Shown one piece after another: positions 35,485 through 43,801 of a DNA stretch of 64,000 bases (positions are counted from its first letter, which is position 1; the number at the start of each line of letters is the position of its first letter). The translations under genes were made by a program, and so were the position numbers. This DNA is from Denitrobacterium detoxificans (GTDB lineage: Bacteria; Actinomycetota; Coriobacteriia; Coriobacteriales; Eggerthellaceae). Below the pieces are notes generated by a model. It saw only the letters and a list, made by a program, of their open reading frames with translations. It was not told where the DNA came from and did no database searches. The stretch covers positions 1,892,432-1,956,431 of the forward strand of contig NZ_CP011402.1 in NCBI RefSeq assembly GCF_001643775.1, in the 5' to 3' direction.

Positions 35485-37212
35485 TTACGAATGGTGAGCA
35501 GGATGCATCTCGCATACCTCGTCGCACAGACCCATAGTGGATTGGCGATGCGACACAAGCACCACCGCTTCGCCCGCATATTGCTCGCGAAGCGACTTCA
35601 GGATGATGGCCTCGTTCAGAGAGTCGAGATTGCTCGTAGGCTCGTCGAGCAACAACAATGGAGCATTGTGCAAAAACGCACGTGCCAAGCCAATACGCTG
35701 CGCTTCACCGCCCGACATATTGTCACCCATCTCGCCCACGTTTGTATCGTACCCATGCGGAAGCGTTTGCACGAATTCGTGCAGAGACGCCTTCTTGGCG
35801 GCTTCCACCACCTCTTCACGGGTAGCGCCAGACTTGCCCACCGCAATGTTGTTGGCAATGGTGTCGCGGAATAGCCACGTTTGCTGCGTAACGCACGATT
35901 CGAACGAACGAAGATCGGACGTATTAAGCTCGCGCACATCGCGCCCCGATACGCTCACCTTGCCCGCGTCGGCATCCCAAAAGCGCATGAGCAACTTCAA
36001 GATGGTGCTCTTGCCCGAACCACTGGGACCATGTATGCCCACAACGCGACCGCGGGGCATGCGCAGCGAATAGCCTTCAAGCACGCGCTCGCCCTCGTAC
36101 GAGAAGGAAACGTTTTCCAGCGCCGCCGCCTCTTCGAGCAAGGCTCGCCCTTCCCCGCTTGCCGGCATAGCGTCGCACACCTCACGTACTTCGGGTTCTT
36201 CGTCAAGCAGATCAAGCACGCGCTGGCCAGCGGCAAGCGTGGCATTCAGCGTACTCGAAAGGTTGGAAAGCGCCGTCACCGGACCAAACGAACTCATCAT
36301 GGCCACTGTAGCCACGAGAACCTGAGCAAACGTTGCCTGACCATTCGCAAAAGCGGACAGCATCACGAAGAGCATCGTCCAGGAGAACACCTGAATGAAC
36401 AGGCTCGTCACCGAAAGCTGTCCCGCGACCACACGGTTCATTTCCCCGCTCATGCCCGCAATTTCCGTCGAACGCTCTTCCATACGGCACGCGCGAACTT
36501 CGCCCCCGCCATATTGGATTGTCTCGTCGAGTCCGTAGAGCGAATCGAGCACAAAGCTATTCAGGTCACCCAACGCATTGCGCATACGATAGCTGCGCTG
36601 CGCACCACGACGCCCATTCCATAGTGGAATCCCCAGGCCAACGGCAAGGTAGGCCACCAGCGCTACCACGGCGGCAAGCGGATGCACCCATGCCATGAAG
36701 CCCACCATACCAAGCGACGTGAGCACGGCAATGGCGATAGGCGAAATGGTATGCGCGTAGAAGACCTCGAGCAGTTCGATGTCGCTGGTGATGATCGAAA
36801 CCAAGTTGCCCTTGTCGCGCCCCTCCAGCTTTGCCGGAGCCAGCAAGCGCAGGCGTGCGAACACCTTGTGACGTATGAGCGCGAGCATCTTGAAGGCAAT
36901 ATAGTGATTGCAATACTGCTCGCCGTAATGCAGGAATCCCCTGGCCACGGCGATGACGACAATGACGGCAAACAATCGGCCGGCATCTGCGACGAACGGC
37001 CCGCCCAAGGAGGACTGCCCCAACGCCTGCGCGGCCACATCGCCAATGCCCAACGCCGCCAGAATCGTAAGGAAGATGGCGCACAGGAAACCCAGCACGC
37101 CCAACACGATAGCAAGCACCATTATGGGCATGAGGGGCGCAACGAGGCCGATAAGACGGCCCATGATGCTTATGCCGGAAGAACGCTTGGAAGACACTTC
37201 TTGCGTGCTCAT
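35485..37212 (-). CDS. ABC exporter-type half transporter, second of a pair
   Basis: 575 residues: a six-helix type IV ABC membrane domain (~20-310) fused to an ATPase with GPSGSGKSTILK, MSGGEAQRIGLARA and LLLLDEPTSNLD. It resembles CydC-like members of heterodimeric CydDC transporters. It overlaps the partner gene by four bases (ATGA). As the last gene of the operon that starts with heme surface proteins and an IsdE-like lipoprotein, it may move heme, porphyrin or a reductant; the direction of transport is unknown. Confidence 0.85.
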   Translation of the reverse strand: MSTQEVSSKRSSGISIMGRLIGLVAPLMPIMVLAIVLGVLGFLCAIFLTILAALGIGDVAAQALGQSSLGGPFVADAGRLFAVIVVIAVARGFLHYGEQYCNHYIAFKMLALIRHKVFARLRLLAPAKLEGRDKGNLVSIITSDIELLEVFYAHTISPIAIAVLTSLGMVGFMAWVHPLAAVVALVAYLAVGLGIPLWNGRRGAQRSYRMRNALGDLNSFVLDSLYGLDETIQYGGGEVRACRMEERSTEIAGMSGEMNRVVAGQLSVTSLFIQVFSWTMLFVMLSAFANGQATFAQVLVATVAMMSSFGPVTALSNLSSTLNATLAAGQRVLDLLDEEPEVREVCDAMPASGEGRALLEEAAALENVSFSYEGERVLEGYSLRMPRGRVVGIHGPSGSGKSTILKLLMRFWDADAGKVSVSGRDVRELNTSDLRSFESCVTQQTWLFRDTIANNIAVGKSGATREEVVEAAKKASLHEFVQTLPHGYDTNVGEMGDNMSGGEAQRIGLARAFLHNAPLLLLDEPTSNLDSLNEAIILKSLREQYAGEAVVLVSHRQSTMGLCDEVCEMHPAHHS

Positions 37213-38978
37213 GCAAGCACCCCCTCCTCTTCCACGACCATGCGCGCGGTGGAAACCGTCGCATACTCCTCGAGCTCTCGTTGTGCGTTGAAAAGATGCG
37301 CATACGCACCGTCGAACTGCATCAGTTGGGTATGGGTACCCTGTTCGAGAATCCGGCCATCGCGCAGCAGATAGACGACGTCGGAATCAACCACATTCGC
37401 CAGGCGATGGGAAATGAGCAGGACCGTCTTGGTCTTTGCCAGTTCGTGGATGACGCTCATAATGTCCTCTTCGCTCTCCACGTCGATGCTACTGGTAGCT
37501 TCGTCGAACACGTACACGGGAGCATCGTGAAGCAGTGCGCGAGCCAAGGCCAAACGTTGGCGTTGACCACCGGAAAAGTTGCTGCCACCTTCTGACACGG
37601 GCGTAGCAAGACCCTGCTGCTCTTCCAGGAATTCCAGCAGGTTCACCGAAGCAAGCGCCGCATTCATGAGCTCATCGGTTGCCTGGGGGTTCCCCAGCAT
37701 GAGGTTCGAGCGAACAGTACCCTTGAACAGATGCGCATCACAGCTGACCAGGGTAATGTTCTCATGAAGGCTTGCTTCATCTACCTGCGAGAGCTCTACG
37801 CCATTCACGCGGATGCTGCCGGAATACCCGCGGTTGCGCCCCGCCAGCAGGCCCGCAATGGTGCTCTTGCCACACCCCGACGTACCCACCAGCGAAACAA
37901 ACGAACCCGCAGGAAGATCCAGCGAGACGCCGCGCAGAATGGGGCGTTCGCTTACGTAGGAAAACGAAACATCGCGGAATTCGAAGGACACGGGGCCTTG
38001 AGGTACCTGCACCCCCTTCGATTCAGGTTCGGGCAGGTCGAGCAAGGCGAAAATATCATCGCTCGCCGTCATGCCGTTCATGGCAACGTGGAAGTAGCTC
38101 CCCAAGCGGCGCATGGGCAGGAAGAACTCAGCAGCCAAAAGCACGATGGCCGTGGCACTAGCCACGGAAATGTTCCCAGCGAACAGCTGCGACAACGCAA
38201 CCACCATGCCCAGGGCAGCGCCGCCGTAGGCACCAATATCCATAACCGACGTGGAGTTGAGCTGCATCGTAAGCACGCGCATCGTTGCCTTGCGAAAATC
38301 CTCGGCCTCCTCGTCCATGCGCTGGGCAGCAGCTTCGTCAGCCTGGTAAATCTTCAACGTGGTAAGGCCCTGCAGGTTATCCAGAAAGCCATCGCCCAAC
38401 TGGGTGTAACTTCCCCAGTAGCGCTTGAACAAGCGGCCCGCAATCTTTTGCACCAACACGATGGAAAGCGGAATGAACGGCACGCACACCAGTAGCACGC
38501 CTGCAGCCATGGGGCTTACGAAAAAGAGCACCGCAAACAGCGTAAGCGGCGCAAGCAGGGCGTAAAACAACTGAGAAAGATAGAGCCCGTAGTACGTCTC
38601 CAACTGCTCGACGCCCTCTACCGCCAGCTGCACCACCTTCGATGTGGACACATCGGCCCGGTAGGAAGCACCCAGACGCAGCAGCTTTCGATAGACCTTG
38701 TCACGCAGCACGCGCTTCACGTCGACGCTGGCCAGGTACGATGCACGGGTTTCCGCGCGTCCCGCAAAGATGCGCACGGCCACGCCCACAACAACCACCA
38801 GCGCGCATAGCGCAACCGCCTGCACGGAAAGCGCGCCATCAAGCGCCGCCTGCAACAACGCAGCCACCTGAAAAACGATGACGATTTGCGCAATGAGCGA
38901 AATCCACTTCCAAATTACCTGGTAAACGATGTACTTCTTCGAATCTGCCAGCAATTTGAGCAGCCGGGTCTTAATCAT
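37209..38978 (-). CDS. ABC exporter-type half transporter, CydD-like, first of a pair
   Basis: 589 residues. It has a six-helix membrane domain with QLETYYGLYLSQLFYALLAP and LQGLTTLKIYQADEA, typical of CydD-like proteins, then an ATPase with GTSGCGKSTIAGLL, FSGGQRQRLALARA and VYVFDEATSSID. ATG 38978 was chosen; an in-frame TTG at 38999 is possible. It follows the heme-type ATPase gene after ~40 bases in the same operon. A comparable ABC pair follows the heme importer in the streptococcal shr-shp-htsABC (sia) operon as I recall it, which supports a heme-related role. Confidence 0.85.
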   Translation of the reverse strand: MIKTRLLKLLADSKKYIVYQVIWKWISLIAQIVIVFQVAALLQAALDGALSVQAVALCALVVVVGVAVRIFAGRAETRASYLASVDVKRVLRDKVYRKLLRLGASYRADVSTSKVVQLAVEGVEQLETYYGLYLSQLFYALLAPLTLFAVLFFVSPMAAGVLLVCVPFIPLSIVLVQKIAGRLFKRYWGSYTQLGDGFLDNLQGLTTLKIYQADEAAAQRMDEEAEDFRKATMRVLTMQLNSTSVMDIGAYGGAALGMVVALSQLFAGNISVASATAIVLLAAEFFLPMRRLGSYFHVAMNGMTASDDIFALLDLPEPESKGVQVPQGPVSFEFRDVSFSYVSERPILRGVSLDLPAGSFVSLVGTSGCGKSTIAGLLAGRNRGYSGSIRVNGVELSQVDEASLHENITLVSCDAHLFKGTVRSNLMLGNPQATDELMNAALASVNLLEFLEEQQGLATPVSEGGSNFSGGQRQRLALARALLHDAPVYVFDEATSSIDVESEEDIMSVIHELAKTKTVLLISHRLANVVDSDVVYLLRDGRILEQGTHTQLMQFDGAYAHLFNAQRELEEYATVSTARMVVEEEGVLA

Positions 38979-39020
38979 TTCGCATCCGCCTTCGCACAAC
39001 CGCGCACGCAGGTCGCGGCC

Positions 39021-39818
39021 CTATTTACCCACATTCAAAACAAACGGCTTGCCGTTCACGGACACCACGTCCAAATCGATGCCATACACTTCGCGCAACA
39101 GCTCGCCCGTGACGATTTCCTCGGGCGCACCTTGGGCGGCGATGCGCCCATGCGCCAGGGCGATGACCTCGTCGCTGTAATGCAGTGCCTGGTTCATGTC
39201 GTGCAGCACCATGATGATGGTCATGCCGTATTCGCGATTCAGCGTACGCACCAGTTCCAAGATGTCCAGCTGATAGCGAATATCCAGGTATGTCGTAGGC
39301 TCATCGAGCAAGAGCACGCTGGAGCCCTGGGCCAGGCTCATGGCGATCCACACGCGCTGACGCTGGCCACCCGAAAGGGCAGAAACTGCGCGCTTGCGCA
39401 CGTCCTGCAGGTTGGTTACGTCGAGAGCCCAGTTCACGCAGCGCTCGTCTTCCTCGATGGCTTCGGCGCGATGCGCCGTGCACGTGCCATGACGATGCGG
39501 GAAGCGGCCAAACGAAACCAGATCCTCGACGGTGAGGTCGGAAGGAGCGGTATTCGTCTGATGCACAATGGCCACGAGCTTGGCGAAATCGAACAAGCGC
39601 AGGTCGGCTACGTTGCCGCCACGCAGAAAAATCTGACCGGACATGGGCGAGAGGTTCTTCGTAAGCAAATTGAACAACGTCGACTTACCCGAGCCATTCG
39701 CACCGATGAGCGTGGTGATACACCCCTCGCGAATGGTGAGCGACAAATCCTCAAACAGCAGGTTGTCGCGCGTGTACCCAAACGTGAGGTCCTGTACGGT
39801 GAAAACGTTATGCGCCAT
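39021..39818 (-). CDS. Heme/iron ABC transporter ATPase
   Basis: 265 residues, FepC/HtsC-type. Walker A GANGSGKSTLF, signature LSGGQRQRVWIAMSLAQG, Walker B VLLLDEPTTYLD and MVLHDMNQA are intact. It powers the FecCD permease upstream, whose stop it overlaps by 11 bases. The ATG at 39818 was chosen; an in-frame GTG at 39827 sits 4 bases after GGAGGG and is equally possible. It belongs to the heme-acquisition operon. Confidence 0.92.
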   Translation of the reverse strand: MAHNVFTVQDLTFGYTRDNLLFEDLSLTIREGCITTLIGANGSGKSTLFNLLTKNLSPMSGQIFLRGGNVADLRLFDFAKLVAIVHQTNTAPSDLTVEDLVSFGRFPHRHGTCTAHRAEAIEEDERCVNWALDVTNLQDVRKRAVSALSGGQRQRVWIAMSLAQGSSVLLLDEPTTYLDIRYQLDILELVRTLNREYGMTIIMVLHDMNQALHYSDEVIALAHGRIAAQGAPEEIVTGELLREVYGIDLDVVSVNGKPFVLNVGK

Positions 39819-40842
39819 AGGTATCACGCGCCCTCCGCAGCAGGAAGATGAACACGGGGCCGCCGACGATCGACATGATCACAGCAGCGGAAATCTCATA
39901 CGGAGCAACGATAGTGCGTCCCAGCGTATCGGCAAGCAGCAGGCAAAACGCACCCAAGAGCATGGAGTACGGAATGAGCACCTTGTGGCTCGTGCCCACC
40001 AGCAGGCGCGCACAATGAGGCACGATCAGGCCCAGGAAGCTAATGGGGCCAATGATGGCCGTGGTAATAGAGGCCAGGAGCACCGCGATAGCCGAAATGG
40101 CCAAGCGATTGAGATTAACGTTCACGCCCAGAGAGCGCGCCGTCTTATCTTCCAGGGAAAGCAGGTCGCAGCGCTTGAACACAAGCAGGGAAAGCACCAA
40201 GCCAACAACCGCGTACCCCGCCAACGTGGCAAAATCATCCCACGTCTTCATGGTGATGCTCGACTCGACGATGCTCGTAACGCTCGAAGAAACGCCACCC
40301 GTGGAGCCGCTTAGGCAAGCAGCAATGCCGGTGAACATGGCACTCACGGCAACGCCCACCAGAATGATGCGCAAGGGGGAGATACGCCCCGCATGCCACG
40401 AAAGCGTATACACCATGCCGAATGCCAGAAGGCCACCGCAAAACGCCAAAATGGGCGTGAAGTAGAACAGCATGGGGAAAAACGCTGTTATAAGCACGGC
40501 GCAACATTCCGCACCTGCGGAAATACCGATTATTCCTGGATCGGCCAACGGGTTGCGGATAACCGCCTGCAACAGCACGCCGCTGCACGCCAATGCAGCA
40601 CCGCCCACCAGCGCTATGAAAATACGCGGGAAGCGCAGGTCGTAGATAGTGGCTACGCTATCGTCATACGACACGAACAGACCGTTGATAAGCTGCTCGG
40701 GCGACACCTTCAAGCTACCCGTGTTCACTGCCACGAAAAACAGCGCAATGAGCGCCACCGCCGTTACGACAAACGCCGTAACACGCCGCGCCGTGCTGGG
40801 CACCTCGGCGCGCGGGCGCCTCTTCTTCGCTAGATGATGCAT
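39808..40842 (-). CDS. Heme/iron ABC transporter permease (FecCD family, IsdF/HtsB-like)
   Basis: 344 residues with about nine to ten membrane segments. LRFPRIFIALVGGAALACSG, LLQAVIRNPLADPGIIGISA and RSLGVNVNLNRLAISA are FecCD signatures. It takes substrate from the IsdE-like lipoprotein encoded just upstream (21-base gap). GGAAGG precedes the ATG. By operon context the cargo is heme; FecCD sequence alone does not distinguish heme from siderophores. Confidence 0.92.
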   Translation of the reverse strand: MHHLAKKRRPRAEVPSTARRVTAFVVTAVALIALFFVAVNTGSLKVSPEQLINGLFVSYDDSVATIYDLRFPRIFIALVGGAALACSGVLLQAVIRNPLADPGIIGISAGAECCAVLITAFFPMLFYFTPILAFCGGLLAFGMVYTLSWHAGRISPLRIILVGVAVSAMFTGIAACLSGSTGGVSSSVTSIVESSITMKTWDDFATLAGYAVVGLVLSLLVFKRCDLLSLEDKTARSLGVNVNLNRLAISAIAVLLASITTAIIGPISFLGLIVPHCARLLVGTSHKVLIPYSMLLGAFCLLLADTLGRTIVAPYEISAAVIMSIVGGPVFIFLLRRARDTYGA

Positions 40843-40863
40843 GCTACCTTCCGGTTTCCGCGC

Positions 40864-41760
40864 CTAGGCGCTTTCATAGAGATACGTGCGCAATTCGTTG
40901 AGCGCATCGGGGTACGAGAACGTGGCGCTCATGCCAAAGTTCGAATAGGTAAGGTCGTACACCCTACCCTCTTGCACGGCCCTGAAGTGCTTCCAGATGT
41001 CGTTCGTCTCGAATTCCTGGGCGAACATCTGACGCACGTCGTCGGGCAGAGCGTGGGCGGTACGCAGGATGATGTCGGGGTCGCGCGAAAGCATGTCCTC
41101 GGTATTGGCATCGAGGAATTCCTCGGTAGTGCCGGCGTAGACGTTTTCGGCGCCCGCCATCTGCACCAAACTGCCCGCATAGCAGTTTTCCGTGGCAACC
41201 ATGTACGAGCCGGGAACGCCCATGAGCACCAACACACGCGGTGCGGTGCTGTCGCTAATGGTGGCATTATACGCACGCATGAACTGCTCATATTCCGCGC
41301 GCTGCGCTGCCGCCTGCTCTTCACGGTCGAATTTGCGACCCAGGTAATCAATGGAATCGTACAGACCGGCAACGCTGGTAAGGTCGAGGAATATGCACCC
41401 TACGTGAATACCCGCGTACTTCGGCTGCAGATCGGACTGCAGCGTATTCGGCGAGATGACGCACGTGGGATGCATACTGGCGAGAAGCTCTAGGTCGGGC
41501 GCCATAGCCGTGCCCACCTGAGTAACGTTTGCATAGCGTTCGGGGACGTCGGACGTCGTGGTGGGGATGCCAATAAGATCGAGCTCGAGCTTATCGGCGA
41601 TATGCAAGCCCGCGGGGCTCGTCATAACGAGCTTGGGACTACCGCCCTCTTCGAGTTCCGGATGCTGGTTCACGCACCCACACAACGACGCAGGCAAGGC
41701 AGCCGCGGCACATGCCACAGCTGCCCAGCCAACGAACTTCCTGCGAGAAATGCACAGCAA
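40864..41760 (-). CDS. isdE: IsdE/HtsA-like heme-binding lipoprotein
   Basis: 298 residues. A Tat-like SRRKFVGW and lipobox LCGC (Cys29) predict export and lipid anchoring. From recall, the sequence is strikingly like staphylococcal IsdE in LVLMGVPGSYMVAT, NTEDMLSRDPDIILR, and FETNDIWKHFRAV followed by VYDL. IsdE binds heme through a Met and a His; the equivalent residues are present here, Met86 in VGTAMAPD and His236 in RTAHALPDDV. The lipoprotein should pass heme to the FecCD permease. It is the clearest functional anchor of the operon. Confidence 0.9.
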   Translation of the reverse strand: MLCISRRKFVGWAAVACAAAALPASLCGCVNQHPELEEGGSPKLVMTSPAGLHIADKLELDLIGIPTTTSDVPERYANVTQVGTAMAPDLELLASMHPTCVISPNTLQSDLQPKYAGIHVGCIFLDLTSVAGLYDSIDYLGRKFDREEQAAAQRAEYEQFMRAYNATISDSTAPRVLVLMGVPGSYMVATENCYAGSLVQMAGAENVYAGTTEEFLDANTEDMLSRDPDIILRTAHALPDDVRQMFAQEFETNDIWKHFRAVQEGRVYDLTYSNFGMSATFSYPDALNELRTYLYESA

Positions 41761-41762
41761 GA

Positions 41763-42638
41763 TTAGTCCTGATCGCCCTGATGGGGCCCACGGGCTGCGG
41801 CGGCAGCGGCAGCTGCAGCAGCATCCTGCTTGGCGCGATTCGGCTTCAGCACCGCAACGTACACAATAATGCCCGCAACGACCACCACAGCCAGGATAAT
41901 GCCAATGATGAGCGGGTAATTCAGGCTGTCGGCGCCATTGTCGGCAGCGCCGTCCTTAACCTGGTTGCCATCGGCGTTGTACTCGGACACACCCTTAACA
42001 GAATCGCCCGAGGTGGAAACGCTGCCCTCCGAAGAGGCGTTAGATTCGGAACCCGTGGAAGCGCTGGAGGAGTCCGCGGAGGCCGCATTCAGCGCGTCTA
42101 CATCGATGGTCTGGGCAAAGCCAGCGGTATTGCCCTCGGCCAAGTCGGATATCGTCACGAAGAACGTAACCGAACGGCCCATGGGCGTAACGTACATCTC
42201 AAAGCGTAGCGTAGGCGTGGTGTTGGCTGCCGTAAGCTGCAGGTCGACCATATTGGTCTCGGCATTGGTGGAAAGCTTTTCCGCCTGCTGCGACGCACCA
42301 TACGAAGAGCCATCAGCGCTAGCGGCAACGGTAACATCGCCAATCTGATCCGCCTCGTAGAAACGCACTGATACGAGTACTTCGCCGTTGCCCTGATCCT
42401 GCACGAAGGCTTCGGGCTGCACGATGCCCGTAACCATGGTGGCACCCAGGGTCTGGCCGCTTTCGCCGCCGCTATCTTCCACGGCACCCGTAACGGGGTT
42501 GGTGTAGCTAGGCGTAGCGGTAGCGGTGTAGACCGCAGCGTTTGCCCAAGCGGCACGGGGGCACACAATGGCGAGTGCAACCAAGGCGCATGCGAAGGCG
42601 CACGCCGCAAGAGAAGTGAGTTTCACTCGGTGAGTCAT
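41763..42638 (-). CDS. Membrane-anchored surface protein, probable NEAT-like heme carrier (Shp-like)
   Basis: 291 residues: a signal peptide (MTHRVKLTSLAACAFACALVA), a beta-rich domain of ~150 residues, a Ser/Glu-rich linker, one membrane helix (~246-268) and a cytoplasmic tail with an Ala run. Parts of the domain (VLVSVRFYEADQIGDV, TLRFEMYVTPMGRSVTFFV) resemble the second half of NEAT heme-binding domains. The layout of external domain, single helix and no LPxTG matches streptococcal Shp, also encoded just before the heme lipoprotein. The NEAT call is by eye and uncertain. It ends 2 bases before the IsdE-like gene. ATG 42638 has AAAGGA upstream. Confidence 0.68.
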   Translation of the reverse strand: MTHRVKLTSLAACAFACALVALAIVCPRAAWANAAVYTATATPSYTNPVTGAVEDSGGESGQTLGATMVTGIVQPEAFVQDQGNGEVLVSVRFYEADQIGDVTVAASADGSSYGASQQAEKLSTNAETNMVDLQLTAANTTPTLRFEMYVTPMGRSVTFFVTISDLAEGNTAGFAQTIDVDALNAASADSSSASTGSESNASSEGSVSTSGDSVKGVSEYNADGNQVKDGAADNGADSLNYPLIIGIILAVVVVAGIIVYVAVLKPNRAKQDAAAAAAAAAARGPHQGDQD

Positions 42639-42681
42639 AGCTTGATTCCTTTGCAACTAACTTGCGAAAAACGAGACAGGC

Positions 42682-43272
42682 TTACTGCTCGTTCATCTTC
42701 CTACGCGCAGCAACGGCAACGGCGCCAGCGCCAACCGCAAGAACGGCCGCAGCAGGCACGGCACCCGCGGGCAGCTCGTCGCCGGTATTGGGAAGAACGC
42801 TACCGCTGGTGGACACGCCAGAGTCCTTGGCGGACGTTGCGATCTGGCCCGTGTCGCCACCCTTGTCAACAGCCTGTGAATAGTAAATGCGCATATCGGC
42901 GGAAACAGGACCGCCACCCAGTTCCTTCATGGGAACGATGGTCATGGTCACGCCATACACGGCGTCGCTTTCCGTGGCAGGCACCGTCATGGTGTACTGA
43001 CGGCTACTGGAACCTTCATTCGTGATGGAAACCTTGCCCGCGCTGCTTGAAAGCCCCTCGATGTAATCGGGGCGGTTGGTGGAGAAGCTCACCGTATACG
43101 TGCCATTCGGCAGATTAGCGGTATCGAGCGTGCCGTACGTGCTATCGGAAACCGTAGCAGCTGAAGCAACGCTTACCGGAGCAACGCCCGCCGTACCGGC
43201 AACCAACGTCGCAGCCAAAACGGCGGAAAAGGCAACGCGGCCGCCGCGCATAACCATCGACTCGTTATTCAT
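42682..43272 (-). CDS. LPxTG-anchored surface protein, probable heme receptor
   Basis: 196 residues. A signal peptide ends near ASA (about 39). A domain of ~100 residues contains LPNGTYTVSF, RQYTMTVPA and MTIVPMKELGG, reminiscent of small NEAT-type beta-sandwiches (LxxGxYxV). The sortase signal LPNTG lies at 160-164, followed by a hydrophobic stretch and the tail RRKMNEQ. It is the first gene of the heme operon and would be the outermost, wall-linked component that hands heme inward. The heme role is inferred from position; the fold assignment is tentative. No sortase gene is in the window. Confidence 0.72.
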   Translation of the reverse strand: MNNESMVMRGGRVAFSAVLAATLVAGTAGVAPVSVASAATVSDSTYGTLDTANLPNGTYTVSFSTNRPDYIEGLSSSAGKVSITNEGSSSRQYTMTVPATESDAVYGVTMTIVPMKELGGGPVSADMRIYYSQAVDKGGDTGQIATSAKDSGVSTSGSVLPNTGDELPAGAVPAAAVLAVGAGAVAVAARRKMNEQ

Positions 43273-43337
43273 TCGTTCATACCCTGCTTTCTATCGCATA
43301 ACGGAGCGCGAACCCCGCTCTTATATACACATGGCTA

Positions 43338-43357
43338 TAGTTAGCCCAGCCTTACTA
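43338..43357 (-). promoter_or_regulatory. Operator-like palindrome upstream of the heme operon
   Basis: On the minus strand, the 20-mer TAGTAAGGCTGGGCTAACTA is a 7-of-10 inverted repeat; its right half GGCTAACT resembles half of the actinobacterial DtxR/IdeR iron box. It lies 66 bases before the first ATG, just upstream of a TGTATATAAG extended -10-like string. Iron control is a guess. Confidence 0.35.
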
Positions 43358-43478
43358 AATGGGTAATTCTACCCCAATCGGTCATGCTGTCTAGCCCGGT
43401 TGGACGAACACCCCAACATCACACGCATGCTCCCCATCAAGGAAAACCGCACCCGAAAAGGAGCTCCGCGCACGTACG

Positions 43479-43700
43479 CTATTTCACGCCATACCAGCCA
43501 ACGCCCTCCTTCTGCCATCCCAGGCTCGCCAGGAAGTCACGCTCCTCGGCGCTCGTGGTGTAGTGATGGGAACCCGCAAGGGCATTCGGATTGTACAGGC
43601 GGTACAGCGCTTGGCCATTGCTAAAAAGCATGCGAATCCATGCTCCAAATGGAGAATGGATGAACGAATACAGCCCGAAAAGACGCCCCACAGGGACCAA
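43479..43700 (-). pseudogene. Orphan DUF5648 repeat fragment
   Basis: A 73-codon frame whose second half (ALYRLYNPNALAGSHHYTTS, EERDFLASLGWQKEGVGWYG) is one intact DUF5648 repeat ending at the usual GWYG plus a stop. The N-terminal part has no signal peptide and no relation to the repeat proteins. It is most likely the remnant 3' end of a surface protein gene like those at 8 and 51 kb, lost by deletion or recombination. The rest of the 43273-43801 gap holds the heme promoter region and a terminator. Confidence 0.6.
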
Positions 43701-43747
43701 TTAACGGCCTCTCCTAAAACGGCAGATATGACCTGGGAAAACGCAAC

Positions 43748-43780
43748 GGCGCCCTATCCCACCATACGGGACAGGGCGCC
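43748..43780 (-). terminator. Terminator of the two-component operon
   Basis: GGCGCCCTATCCC and GGGACAGGGCGCC pair over 13 positions (one mismatch or wobble depending on strand) with a 7-base loop; the minus-strand tail contains GTTTTCC. It lies 21 bases after the histidine kinase stop. Confidence 0.7.
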
Positions 43781-43801
43781 TGCAACAGGTAAGCAAGACT
43801 A

